DNA from: Clostridia bacterium
GTDB taxonomy: Bacteria > Bacillota > Clostridia > Christensenellales > Borkfalkiaceae
NCBI GenBank assembly: GCA_900767815.1
Contig: CAAGAM010000047.1
Coordinates: 1 to 59,145, forward strand
DNA length: 59,145 nt
Reading direction: 5' to 3'
Shown here: in pieces, positions 28,510 to 36,545 of the stretch
Layout: each line of letters starts with the position of its first letter
Position numbering within the stretch: the first letter of the stretch is position 1
The notes under the pieces: model-generated
The model's database searches: none
What the model was told of the DNA's origin: nothing
The model's input: the letters and a program-made list of their open reading frames with translations, nothing else
Made by a program: the position numbers and the translations under genes

Positions 28510-29766
28510 ATGGACAATAAACAAAAAACGATTTTCGTATATGACGACTGGTCAAGAGAATTTCCCGTTTTAATGGGCAGGCTTTACGTTCAGTTTTCGC
28601 GCGGAGAAGAAGTATTTTCGTTTGAATACGAAGATTCCTGGCTAAAAAACAATAATGCGCTTATCTTAGACCCCGATTTATCTTTTTACGGCGGAAAACA
28701 ATATGTTTTCGGTAAAAAGAAACAATTCGGACTGTTTATGGATTCCGAACCGGATCGCTGGGGAAGAATGCTTTTGAAACGTCGTGAAAACGTCGTTGCA
28801 AAAAGAGAAGGTCGAGCGGCGAAATCTTTAACCGAAATCGACTATCTGCTCGGCGTGGAAGATTTCACGAGAATGGGGGCTTTACGCTTCAAAACGGAGG
28901 AAAGCGGAGAATTCCTGGCTTATAACGAAGATATGACCGTTCCTCCCGTTACAAGGCTCAGAGAATTGGAGGCCGCGTCGCTTGCATACGAAAAAGATAG
29001 CGAACTCTTAAACGATAAGTGGGTAAAACTTTTAATAGGACCGGGTTCTTCGCTCGGCGGAGCGCGTCCCAAAGCAAACGTCGAAGATTTGGACGGGAGT
29101 TTGTGGATTGCGAAATTTCCGTCGAGAAACGACGAGTACGATAGCGGAGCGTGGGAATACGTCGTTCACGAATTGGCTGTGCGTTGCGGGCTGAACGTTC
29201 CGCAAGCGAAAATTATAAAATTTTCCGATTTTGGCAGTACGTTTTTGGTAAAACGTTTTGACAGGACAGGCGCTAAACGTATACATTTTGCTTCGGCTAT
29301 GACGTTGTTGGGAAAATCCGACGGCGAATCGAACGAGTGCAGTTATCTCGATTTACTCGAATTTCTAACTTCGTACGGAGCGAGCGCAAAGCAAGACGCT
29401 ATTGAGTTATGGAAAAGAATCGTTTTTAACTTGGCAGTAAAAAATACCGACGACCATTTACGAAACCACGGCTTCATTCTTGAAAAAGAAGGGTGGCGAT
29501 TATCTCCGTTGTACGACGTAAATCCCAACCCCGACGGAACGCATTTGTCGTTAAATATTACTGAAAACGATTGTAGTCTTGATTACGGTTTGGCACTAGA
29601 TACCGCTAATTATTACGGCATAACGCGCGCCGAGGCAGGGAAATACGTTAGGAAGACTAAAAAAATTATAAGTGAAGAGTGGCAATCCATCGCGAAAAAA
29701 GTCGGCTTAAGAGAATCGTCCTTAAAATATATGCAGAGTGCGTTTGTTTCCGAAACGACTATATGA
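28510..29766 (+). CDS. hipA: HipA-family serine/threonine kinase toxin
   Basis: The 418-residue protein has the HipA N-terminal domain, the glycine-rich loop GSSLGGARPK at about 179-188, the catalytic NTDDHLRNHG at 312-321 and the metal site YDVNP at 335-339. In the family the kinase phosphorylates a translation factor or aminoacyl-tRNA synthetase and causes dormancy. All catalytic residues look intact. The gene lies about 100 bases before a tRNA-Gln half, so the pair is at the very end of an integrated segment, where toxin-antitoxin genes often stabilise an island. Confidence 0.9.
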   Translation: MDNKQKTIFVYDDWSREFPVLMGRLYVQFSRGEEVFSFEYEDSWLKNNNALILDPDLSFYGGKQYVFGKKKQFGLFMDSEPDRWGRMLLKRRENVVAKREGRAAKSLTEIDYLLGVEDFTRMGALRFKTEESGEFLAYNEDMTVPPVTRLRELEAASLAYEKDSELLNDKWVKLLIGPGSSLGGARPKANVEDLDGSLWIAKFPSRNDEYDSGAWEYVVHELAVRCGLNVPQAKIIKFSDFGSTFLVKRFDRTGAKRIHFASAMTLLGKSDGESNECSYLDLLEFLTSYGASAKQDAIELWKRIVFNLAVKNTDDHLRNHGFILEKEGWRLSPLYDVNPNPDGTHLSLNITENDCSLDYGLALDTANYYGITRAEAGKYVRKTKKIISEEWQSIAKKVGLRESSLKYMQSAFVSETTI

Positions 29767-29869
29767 TTTGGGGAAAAATGGGGAAACTTTTTCATTTTAA
29801 GGCTTAAAAATGTTGATCTTGAGTCAAAAAAGCATAAAAATAAGCACTTTTATAAGATTATGATTTTCC

Positions 29870-29913
29870 TCTGACTCCGTCATCCGGGAGTTCAAATCTC
29901 TCCACCCCAGCCA
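29870..29913 (+). pseudogene. 3' half of a tRNA-Gln (CTG) gene, probable attachment-site scar
   Basis: From the anticodon loop (TCTGAC) onwards the sequence reads as tRNA-Gln: TCCGT anticodon stem, T arm GGGAG-TTCAAAT-CTCTC, acceptor strand CACCCCA, discriminator G and an encoded CCA. The bases before it do not supply the matching 5' half. A 3' tRNA piece beginning in the anticodon loop is the classic residue left by a tyrosine-recombinase element. Confidence 0.75.
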
Positions 29914-29993
29914 AATTGTAATAATTCGAACTTTTTCCCGATAAGAAAATCGTTCGGATTATTTCTTTATTTAACGGAATTGAATAAATTCTG

Positions 29994-30027
29994 AAAAAAA
30001 GGCAGACGGGAGAAAATCCCGCCTGCC
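29994..30027 (-). terminator. Terminator of the mobilisation operon
   Basis: GGCAGACGGGA (30001-30011) and TCCCGCCTGCC (30017-30027) pair with one position that is A-C on the plus strand but G-U on the minus-strand RNA. The minus transcript then runs into seven T. It lies 10 bases past the stop of the small minus-strand gene. Confidence 0.85.
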
Positions 30028-30036
30028 TTTGCCGTT

Positions 30037-30312
30037 TTATAAAAGTTCGGCAAACTTTTTGTCTTGCTTCTGCGTTATTCCGGAAAGCAAGGTTCCGTTG
30101 TCGTCAGCGGAACTTTTTTTACGTTTAGATTTTTTATTAAGTTGTAATACGGCTTTTTCAACCTTGTTTTTTTGCCATTCGGCATAATCTTTTCGTCCCT
30201 CCTCCGACGAAAGATATTCTCTGATTGCGGGCAACAATACCCGCGCCAACGATTCTAATTGAGACTCGGAAATACCCGAATTGTTTTCTTTCTCTTTGCG
30301 TTTTCTCGTGAT
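30037..30312 (-). CDS. Small charged protein of the mobilisation module
   Basis: The open frame gives about 91 residues, with ESQLESLARVLLPAIREYL, a basic middle and an acidic end. It is not recognised, though a helical DNA- or protein-binding helper of the relaxase is plausible. A strong GGAGG is followed 5 bases later by ATC (30312-30310), not ATG; the first standard start is a TTG at 30249, which would leave 70 residues and no ribosome binding site. Either the start codon is mutated or a rare one is used. An eight-codon open frame with its own AAAAGGAG lies just upstream at 30329-30355. Confidence 0.5.
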   Translation of the reverse strand: MTRKRKEKENNSGISESQLESLARVLLPAIREYLSSEEGRKDYAEWQKNKVEKAVLQLNKKSKRKKSSADDNGTLLSGITQKQDKKFAELL

Positions 30313-30509
30313 TTTCCCCTCCGAGCAGTTATTCGTTTAATCTTGTATTTTTCATTTTTAATGGCTCCTTTTCTAAATTTTTTCTCAGCCTCGCATGAAT
30401 GCGAATTGCGAAACAGGTCGGACTTACTTTTTTATTTCATTACTTTTGGCTTTTAATTTCGCTCTTATAAAATGCCGACTCTTACATTTCGTTTGGTAAA
30501 TTTTATCGT

Positions 30510-31472
30510 TTACTTGCTGTTAAAATTGTTGTTTGCGTGGATTCTTTTACGATTCCGCTCTTGTTCCTGTCTTACGTTCGCGGCTTGTTTTGCGGCGGCG
30601 AGTTCTTCGGGCGCGTATTCGAGTAATTTCTCCAAAAGTTTTACCGCGCCTTCGTTCACGGTCGCCGTTTTTTCTTTCCGTTTCAGTTCGTTATACAAAT
30701 CGCCGTTATCTTTGGCAAGAACGTTGTTTTGCTTTTCGAGTTCGCTGTTTTTCATTCTTAAAGCGATGATCTCCGTTTCTTTTTTCTTACCAGAAAAAGG
30801 AACCTTTTCAGATCTTGCAGATTCGTAACTTTCAAGCAATTCTTTCACGGGTTTTGCCGCGGTTTGCGCTTTCTCAGCTTCGCGGATTTTCGCCTCAGCG
30901 GCTTCCGTCATTTTTTTCGTCTTAAAAGCGACCGTATCCAAATGCTTCGCCGTGCTGCCTTCTTTGCCGCGCTTTAAGCCGTATTTTTTGCCGACGATCT
31001 CGTAAAAATCCGTTTGCAATTCTCTTAAAGCAGTGCGGTCGAAAAGTTCTTTCGCACATAATCTGCCGCCCGTTACGGGCATCAAATTGAAATGCAAATG
31101 CGGCGTGCTTTCGTCTAAATGCACGACAGCGGATACGACGTTTTCTTTTCCGTAGCGTTCCGCAAAAAACTCCGTGCAATCGTCAAAGAAGCGTTTTTGT
31201 GCTTCGGGTGTGATGCCGGCGAAAAATTCTTTATCCGAACCTAAAATAAAAGAAGTTATAAGCACCGCGTCGTCTTTGATTTTACGTTTCGGGGCGAGTT
31301 CTTTAATTCGCTCGTCGATGAACGAAAGATACTTTTTTTCATAAGGCAAAGTATGATAATTCAGGTGCGTTCTCGATTTGTCGATTTGCGGATTTTTTGT
31401 GGACTTATAGTTCTCGTCGCGTTCGTTTTCGCGTTCGATTCCGACGATGTCGCCGCGCTTATATTTTTCCAT
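30510..31472 (-). CDS. MobV-family relaxase
   Basis: The 320-residue protein has the MobV motif III VVHLDESTPHLHF (about residues 120-132) and the N-terminal segment NPQIDKSRTHLNYH, so it should nick the plasmid or element at oriT and start conjugal transfer with help from another conjugation system. A coiled-coil region fills the C-terminal 130 residues. The listed ATG has no ribosome binding site. In the same frame the upstream residues SYLVCHMEKYK look like the true MobV N-terminus, but the only candidate start there is an ATT at 31496. Thus the start is uncertain or mutated. Confidence 0.85.
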   Translation of the reverse strand: MEKYKRGDIVGIERENERDENYKSTKNPQIDKSRTHLNYHTLPYEKKYLSFIDERIKELAPKRKIKDDAVLITSFILGSDKEFFAGITPEAQKRFFDDCTEFFAERYGKENVVSAVVHLDESTPHLHFNLMPVTGGRLCAKELFDRTALRELQTDFYEIVGKKYGLKRGKEGSTAKHLDTVAFKTKKMTEAAEAKIREAEKAQTAAKPVKELLESYESARSEKVPFSGKKKETEIIALRMKNSELEKQNNVLAKDNGDLYNELKRKEKTATVNEGAVKLLEKLLEYAPEELAAAKQAANVRQEQERNRKRIHANNNFNSK

Positions 31473-31530
31473 GTGACATACTAAATACGACGTAATTCAT
31501 CACTTCCGTAAAAATAGTTTTTGACACCTT

Positions 31531-31576
31531 TTTCAAAAAGGTATAACTCACTATACCAAACCGCTTCGCGTTTGGT
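31531..31576 (-). other. Probable origin of transfer (oriT) for the MobV relaxase
   Basis: On the minus strand the sequence GGTATAGTGAGTTATACC (31557-31540) closely matches the MobV nick region known from pMV158-type plasmids (TATAGTGTGTTATAC). It is flanked by an inverted repeat ACCAAAC/GTTTGGT (31555-31561 and 31570-31576) and by ACCTTTTT/AAAAAGGT on the other side. It sits about 70-100 bases upstream of the relaxase start, the usual place. Confidence 0.75.
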
Positions 31577-31671
31577 GCCGTTCGCCCTTGCAGGGAGCTT
31601 GTGTTCGTTGAAAAAACACCGGCTTCGCCGTTGCAAGACGAACGAAAATTGAAATGTTTTAAATGTGGTTT

Positions 31672-31764
31672 TTATAACTGTTCTCTCCTTTGAATAAATT
31701 TTTGTCGTGAAAAATTTATATCTCTCACGGCGGGCGATATTGATTGTAATTTGTCATTGTTCAT
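31672..31764 (-). CDS. 30-residue peptide upstream of oriT
   Basis: An ATG at 31764-31762 follows a perfect AAGGAGG with 7-base spacing. The product begins MNNDKLQSISPAVRDINFSR and ends RREQL. It lies between the terminated leader RNA and oriT on the relaxase strand. It is not recognised; it could be a small regulatory protein, a leader peptide or the N-terminus of a decayed gene. Confidence 0.5.
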   Translation of the reverse strand: MNNDKLQSISPAVRDINFSRQKFIQRREQL

Positions 31765-31883
31765 TGTTCTACCTCCTTAAAGACGACAAAAAAGCCGCTG
31801 ATATTTTCCATCACCGACTTAAAACATGAGTATTAAGTTTTTATTTTCGTTACATAATGCACCTCCGATTTGTATCCGTAGAC

Positions 31884-32224
31884 AAAAAAATCCGTGCGAT
31901 TTCGGTTGCCTTTATAGGCTCGTTCTTCGCACGGATTTTAATCCCGATTATTTAATTTTTAGTCGATTTTATCTAAAAAACCGTATCACAATAAAACCCA
32001 CGCCGAAATCTCTCTTTTTAACGATTTCAGCGCCCGTCGCGGAATCGCTACACCAAAATATAGCAACTCTATGGTAAACGACGGTAATTCTTCTCTCGGA
32101 TAAACGTGAGCGAAACGCTTATCCGTATTCGTTCCCACAGCATAGAGAACGAATGTTTGGGCAAAATCTTCACGCCCGACAACGCCTTTTCTTACGGCGC
32201 AATACCTTGACCTTACATCAAGTC
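31884..32224 (-). ncRNA. Structured, terminated transcript under an SOS-type promoter
   Basis: A promoter at 32231-32259 would start a minus-strand RNA near 32224 that ends at a strong terminator (AAATCCGTGCGA/TCGCACGGATTT, 31888-31938, then seven T). The 340-base interior holds a series of stems: CTTGA/TCAAG, CGCC/GGCG, ATTCGTTC/GAACGAAT, GGATAA/TTTATCC and CGCTGAAATC/GATTTCGGCG. An alternative long-range pair CTCTATG/CATAGAG competes with two of them. The best open frame, 34 codons from a GTG, lacks a ribosome binding site. The segment lies ahead of the 30-residue peptide, oriT and relaxase, so it is either an independent small RNA or an attenuating leader. Confidence 0.55.
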
Positions 32225-32230
32225 GATTTT

Positions 32231-32259
32231 ATTATAGCATACGAACATTTGTTCGTCAA
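32231..32259 (-). promoter_or_regulatory. Promoter with embedded LexA (SOS) box
   Basis: On the minus strand TTGACG (32259-32254), 17 bases and TATAAT (32236-32231) form a strong promoter. The spacer and -35 edge contain CGAACAAATGTTCG (32255-32242), a perfect palindrome matching the Gram-positive LexA box (CGAAC-N4-GTTCG). LexA bound there would block the polymerase, so transcription should rise after DNA damage. Confidence 0.8.
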
Positions 32260-32352
32260 GTGTTTTTACTTATTATTTTATAGAAATCGTAACAGAATTG
32301 ATGCTATATGTAAAGTGCATCCAAAAATCTGTTCTTTCATTGGCATAATATC

Positions 32353-32381
32353 TTGATATTTTCCGAAAAATGTGCTATAAT
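32353..32381 (+). promoter_or_regulatory. Promoter of the restriction/defence operon
   Basis: TTGATA (32353-32358), a 17-base spacer and TATAAT (32376-32381), the latter preceded by TGTGC, lie 42 bases upstream of the methyltransferase ATG, which has AGGAG at 32411. It points away from the SOS promoter. Confidence 0.75.
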
Positions 32382-32423
32382 GTCTAAGAAAAACATAAAA
32401 TCAGTTGCATAGGAGTAACAGAT

Positions 32424-34559
32424 ATGGCTCAATCAATTACATCTGCCGATATTTTAAAAGAGTTGAATATTAAACGTTCAACTTTTTACTATTTGCTGAA
32501 AAACAACCTTATCTCTATTCCAACGACTGATACGGGAAGATATGCTTGGAATAATGAAGTTGTTGAGCAATTAAAAATTGTTTTATCTGAACCACAGGAA
32601 ACCGAAAAAGAAATGCCCGAAATTAAAACAACAAAAATCAATAATAGAAGATATCTCGGAAATAAATACAAACTACTCGATTTTATTTCTTCTACTGTTG
32701 CGCGTGAATGTGTAGGCGTTAATACTGTTGCCGATATTTTTGCCGGAACAGGCTCGGTGGCTTCTGCTTTTTCGGACAAAAAATTAATAACCAACGATAT
32801 ACTTTACTTTAATTATATCTGTCATATTGCTTGGTTCGGTTCCGAAAAATATGACGAGTCAAAGATAAAGGAATTGATTTGTTATTATAATGCCATTGTC
32901 CCCAAACAAGACAATTATATGTCACTACATTTTGCGGATACATTCTTCTCTCTTGAAGATTGCAGGAAGATAGGATTTATCAGGGAAGATATAGAAGATA
33001 ATTACGCCTGCGGAAAAATTAACGGAAGAGAAAGAGCTTTGCTTATTACTTCTCTTTTGTATGCGATGGATAAAATAGCAAACACCTGCGGGCATTATGA
33101 TGCGTATATAAAAAGTGCATCGTTCGATAGACATCTCGAACTTTCTTTACCGCTTGCAAGTAATGAAAATAACGAAAATAATCAATGTTACAACGAAGAT
33201 GCAAATAATCTTGTTAAGAGAATAGAAGCAGACTTGGTATATATAGACCCTCCATACAATTCAAGACAATATTGTGATGCATATCATTTACTTGAAAATG
33301 TAGCAAGATGGGAAAAACCCGAAGTTAAGGGCGTTGCCTTAAAGATGGATAGAAGCCGTTTGAAAAGTAATTATTGCACATCTAATGCCACAAAATCTTT
33401 TGAAGACTTAATCGCAAATATCAGGGCAAAATACATTATATTGTCTTATAACAATATGGCGGAGAAAGGAAATGACCGCTCTAATGCTAAAATAAGCGAT
33501 GCCGACATTATGCGAATTCTTTCTAGAAAAGGAAAGGTTAAGGTGTTTTCAGAAAGTTATAAGGCATTTAGTGCGGGAAAATCTTCTATTGAGAATAATG
33601 AAGAAAGGCTTTTCTTGTGTGAATGCTATGATTATAAGAAAAAAGAGATTATACAATCCCCTTTAAATTATACCGGAGGCAAGTATAAACTTTTACCTCA
33701 ACTTCTACCGCATTTTCCCGATGACCTTGACTATTTTATAGATTTATTCTGCGGCGGCGGTAATGTTGGTATAAATGTTCCGTGCAATAAAGTTTTATTC
33801 AACGACAGTAATAGTCTGTTGCGTTTTATGTTCGGGACATTTAAAAATCTTGATAAAGAATCCACTTTTGAGATGATTGATAAAATTATCGAAGATTATG
33901 GATTGTCTGATACCGACAAATATGGATATGAACACTATGGTTGTAATAGTGCCGACGGATTATCGTCCTATAATTCCGAGAAATTTTTGAAACTACGAAA
34001 TGATTTCAACCATATAAAAAATCTTGAATATAACTACTACGTTATGTTGTACGTTTTGATTGTTTATGCGTTTAACAATCAGATCAGATTTAATAGAAAA
34101 GGTGAATTTAATCTTCCCGTAGGCAAAAGAGATTTCAATAAAAAAATGCGAGAGAAACTATCTGTATTTATTGATAGATTAAAAAGCGGAGATTATAAAT
34201 TTGAAAGTATGGATTTTCGCGAATTAAATACCGACGATTGGAATGAAAAAACTTTTGTTTATGCAGATCCTCCTTACCTGATTACTTGCGCGACTTACAA
34301 TGAACAAGATGGTTGGAATGAAGATTTAGAAAGAGAATTGTTATCGTATTTAGACAAGCTTAACGACCGAAAGATACGTTTTGCTTTATCTAATGTTCTA
34401 CGGTCCAAAGGCAAAGAAAATACTATACTTATGGATTGGATAAATCGTAATATCGGAAAATACCACGTTATTTATCTTGACTATGACTATTCTAATTCAA
34501 ATTATCAAACAAAAGACAAAAATTCTAAAGCAGAAGAAGTTTTAATAGTAAATTATTAA
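32424..34559 (+). CDS. HTH-fused double D12-class adenine methyltransferase (Type IIS modification enzyme)
   Basis: The 711-residue protein has three parts. Residues 1-55 are a MerR/HTH_17-like DNA-binding segment (SADILKELNIKRSTFYYLLK). Residues about 75-405 are one N6-adenine methyltransferase with RYLGNKYKLL, DIFAGTGSV (104-112) and DPPY (275-278). Residues about 412-711 are a second with NYTGGKYKLL, FIDLFCGGGNVG (438-449) and DPPY (615-618). Two methylase domains in one chain, as in M.FokI, are needed to modify both strands of an asymmetric site. The N-terminal HTH may repress its own promoter, replacing a controller protein. The restriction gene follows 12 bases later. Composition is strikingly AT-rich. 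Confidence 0.9.
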   Translation: MAQSITSADILKELNIKRSTFYYLLKNNLISIPTTDTGRYAWNNEVVEQLKIVLSEPQETEKEMPEIKTTKINNRRYLGNKYKLLDFISSTVARECVGVNTVADIFAGTGSVASAFSDKKLITNDILYFNYICHIAWFGSEKYDESKIKELICYYNAIVPKQDNYMSLHFADTFFSLEDCRKIGFIREDIEDNYACGKINGRERALLITSLLYAMDKIANTCGHYDAYIKSASFDRHLELSLPLASNENNENNQCYNEDANNLVKRIEADLVYIDPPYNSRQYCDAYHLLENVARWEKPEVKGVALKMDRSRLKSNYCTSNATKSFEDLIANIRAKYIILSYNNMAEKGNDRSNAKISDADIMRILSRKGKVKVFSESYKAFSAGKSSIENNEERLFLCECYDYKKKEIIQSPLNYTGGKYKLLPQLLPHFPDDLDYFIDLFCGGGNVGINVPCNKVLFNDSNSLLRFMFGTFKNLDKESTFEMIDKIIEDYGLSDTDKYGYEHYGCNSADGLSSYNSEKFLKLRNDFNHIKNLEYNYYVMLYVLIVYAFNNQIRFNRKGEFNLPVGKRDFNKKMREKLSVFIDRLKSGDYKFESMDFRELNTDDWNEKTFVYADPPYLITCATYNEQDGWNEDLERELLSYLDKLNDRKIRFALSNVLRSKGKENTILMDWINRNIGKYHVIYLDYDYSNSNYQTKDKNSKAEEVLIVNY

Positions 34560-34571
34560 GAGGTAAACGTT

Positions 34572-36545
34572 ATGCCTTCGTACAAAAGTTATTGTTGGTC
34601 GCTTGGAACTACAAGTTTCAGAATGGTAGAATTCAATAAAAAGATTGAGGAACAATTAAGGTTGCTCAATCAATTTTGGCATACACCTGAATATACCGAC
34701 GAAAAATGGAGTTCAAACAGTGCTATTCAAGTTGCTTACTATAATTTTATTCGAGAGCAAGGCTTTATTGAGGAAAAAGATGCCCTGCGAAAAGATAAAG
34801 ACGCAAGAGAAAAAACTTCGGGTTTAGTTGATTTGGGCATAATTAACGACGAACGTAGACTAACAGATGCTGGCTGTGCATTACTTGCTATCGCGGAAAG
34901 CGGAAACTTTTCAAGAGATAATATACTCCGCATTCCAGCAGACAGTTTTATTTATTTCAAACAGTTGTTAAAATCGTCTTGCCCGTTTGAAAATAATAAT
35001 GTACGCCCGTTTGCTGTTTTAGCATACATATTGTCCGAAATCGGTGAAATAAGTAAAGCGGAATTTACTTATCTTTTACCTCTTGCAATCAATAAAGAAA
35101 AAACAGAGCGAATAGTGAACTATATCAAAGCTATAAGGGCTAATAATGCCACAATAGACGAAGCTATTATATCCATACTTTATGAAATGGAAAATTATCA
35201 AGAAGCAAAGGATATCTTCATTAAGACTTCCAGTATTGATGAATTGCTCATTCAAGAAATAGGGATGAATCGTAAAAGTAGAACTTATGATATTCCCTAT
35301 GCTACACTGTATGATACCTTACAATCATTTCGCACTAACCCCACGAATGAGTCGGTAATTGCTTTGTTTAATGCCGTAGATAAAATTTCCGGCAAAGCGC
35401 GTTTATACTGGAAGATGTATCTTTTTAATTCTGTATCGCGTAGGAAAATTGAAACAATAGGCATTAGAGCGGTTAAACAAAATATACCTATTATAACGGT
35501 ATACAGTGATATCGCATTTAAAGAAGAATTTTTTAAACTACTACACTTATTTAAAGCAAAAAGTTTGCTTGATGACTATTATGATTTAAATAAACGTTAC
35601 TTTAAGACAAGCGATACAATTATTTTCCAAGATGATAAAGTCAGATTTGATATTATACCGAATTGCTATTTTTCATTGGTGAAAAACAGCCTATTAAGCA
35701 TAGCATTTTCAAAAGCTGATAATTTAGAGATAAATTGTGAATTATCAGCAATTGAACCAACTTTTGCAATTACTCAAGAACAGTTGTTCCATAAAGCTGA
35801 AGAAATTTATGGCGTTCAGGTTCATAGTCTTTTTGACGTCCAGGACCTCGTCGAAAAAGAAAGATACGAACGGTTTAATAAAATGATTGATACTCGCTTT
35901 ACCGATGACGTACTCGTTGATTTGATGACGATGTTTGAAAATCGTAATGATGACAATATTCAATCTATTGTTACCAATAACGCCGACGTTCCCACCATCT
36001 TTGAATATGTGCTTGCTATCGTGTGGTATAAGATTTCGGGCAGACAAGGCAAAGTATTGGAGTATATGAATCTATCGTTGGATGCAGATTTGCTTCCGAT
36101 AACTCACGCCGCAGGTGGACACGAAGATATTACTTATAAGTACGAAGCTACAGCGAATTATCCCGCACATACACTTTTGATTGAAGCGACTTTGGCAAAT
36201 AGCACTAATCAACGCAGAATGGAAATGGAACCGGTGTCAAGGCACTTGGGTGATTATATGTTGCAACACCCTACGGAAGAAGCCTACTGCGTATTTGCCA
36301 CAACATATTTACATATAAATGTTATCGCTGATTTTAGAGGAAGAAAATATTTGCCGTATTATTCATCAGACGGAACTAACTCGATTGATGGAATGAAAAT
36401 TATACCCTGCCAAACAACCGAATTAAAAGCGATTATAAGAAAACATATAACCTATGCTCAATTATATCGTATTTTTGAGCAGGCGTATCAATCCGTCTCC
36501 ACTCCTAACATGTGGTATCAAAAAGAAATTATGGAGAATTTATGA
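34572..36545 (+). CDS. AlwI-like Type IIS restriction endonuclease
   Basis: The 657-residue protein starts behind AAGAGGTAAACG. It begins YKSYCWSLGTTSFR, and its C-terminal part has LLIEATLANSTNQRRMEMEP followed by VSRHLG (about 535-560). From memory this is the AlwI-family signature, with Glu538 and downstream charged residues as likely metal-binding groups. It pairs naturally with the double methylase upstream: such enzymes recognise a short asymmetric site and cut a few bases outside it. The recognition sequence cannot be read from the protein. Its stop overlaps the next start (ATGA). Confidence 0.78.
   Translation: MPSYKSYCWSLGTTSFRMVEFNKKIEEQLRLLNQFWHTPEYTDEKWSSNSAIQVAYYNFIREQGFIEEKDALRKDKDAREKTSGLVDLGIINDERRLTDAGCALLAIAESGNFSRDNILRIPADSFIYFKQLLKSSCPFENNNVRPFAVLAYILSEIGEISKAEFTYLLPLAINKEKTERIVNYIKAIRANNATIDEAIISILYEMENYQEAKDIFIKTSSIDELLIQEIGMNRKSRTYDIPYATLYDTLQSFRTNPTNESVIALFNAVDKISGKARLYWKMYLFNSVSRRKIETIGIRAVKQNIPIITVYSDIAFKEEFFKLLHLFKAKSLLDDYYDLNKRYFKTSDTIIFQDDKVRFDIIPNCYFSLVKNSLLSIAFSKADNLEINCELSAIEPTFAITQEQLFHKAEEIYGVQVHSLFDVQDLVEKERYERFNKMIDTRFTDDVLVDLMTMFENRNDDNIQSIVTNNADVPTIFEYVLAIVWYKISGRQGKVLEYMNLSLDADLLPITHAAGGHEDITYKYEATANYPAHTLLIEATLANSTNQRRMEMEPVSRHLGDYMLQHPTEEAYCVFATTYLHINVIADFRGRKYLPYYSSDGTNSIDGMKIIPCQTTELKAIIRKHITYAQLYRIFEQAYQSVSTPNMWYQKEIMENL

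Noticed and set aside
31960..32155. Short protein from a GTG inside the structured RNA (34 codons)
   Set aside because: No ribosome binding site and the codons coincide with strong stems; the RNA reading explains the segment better.
31501..32260. Group II intron or IS200/IS605 end in the gap before the defence operon
   Set aside because: No reverse transcriptase or transposase, no GTGCG start or domain V-like hairpin; promoter and terminator account for the boundaries.
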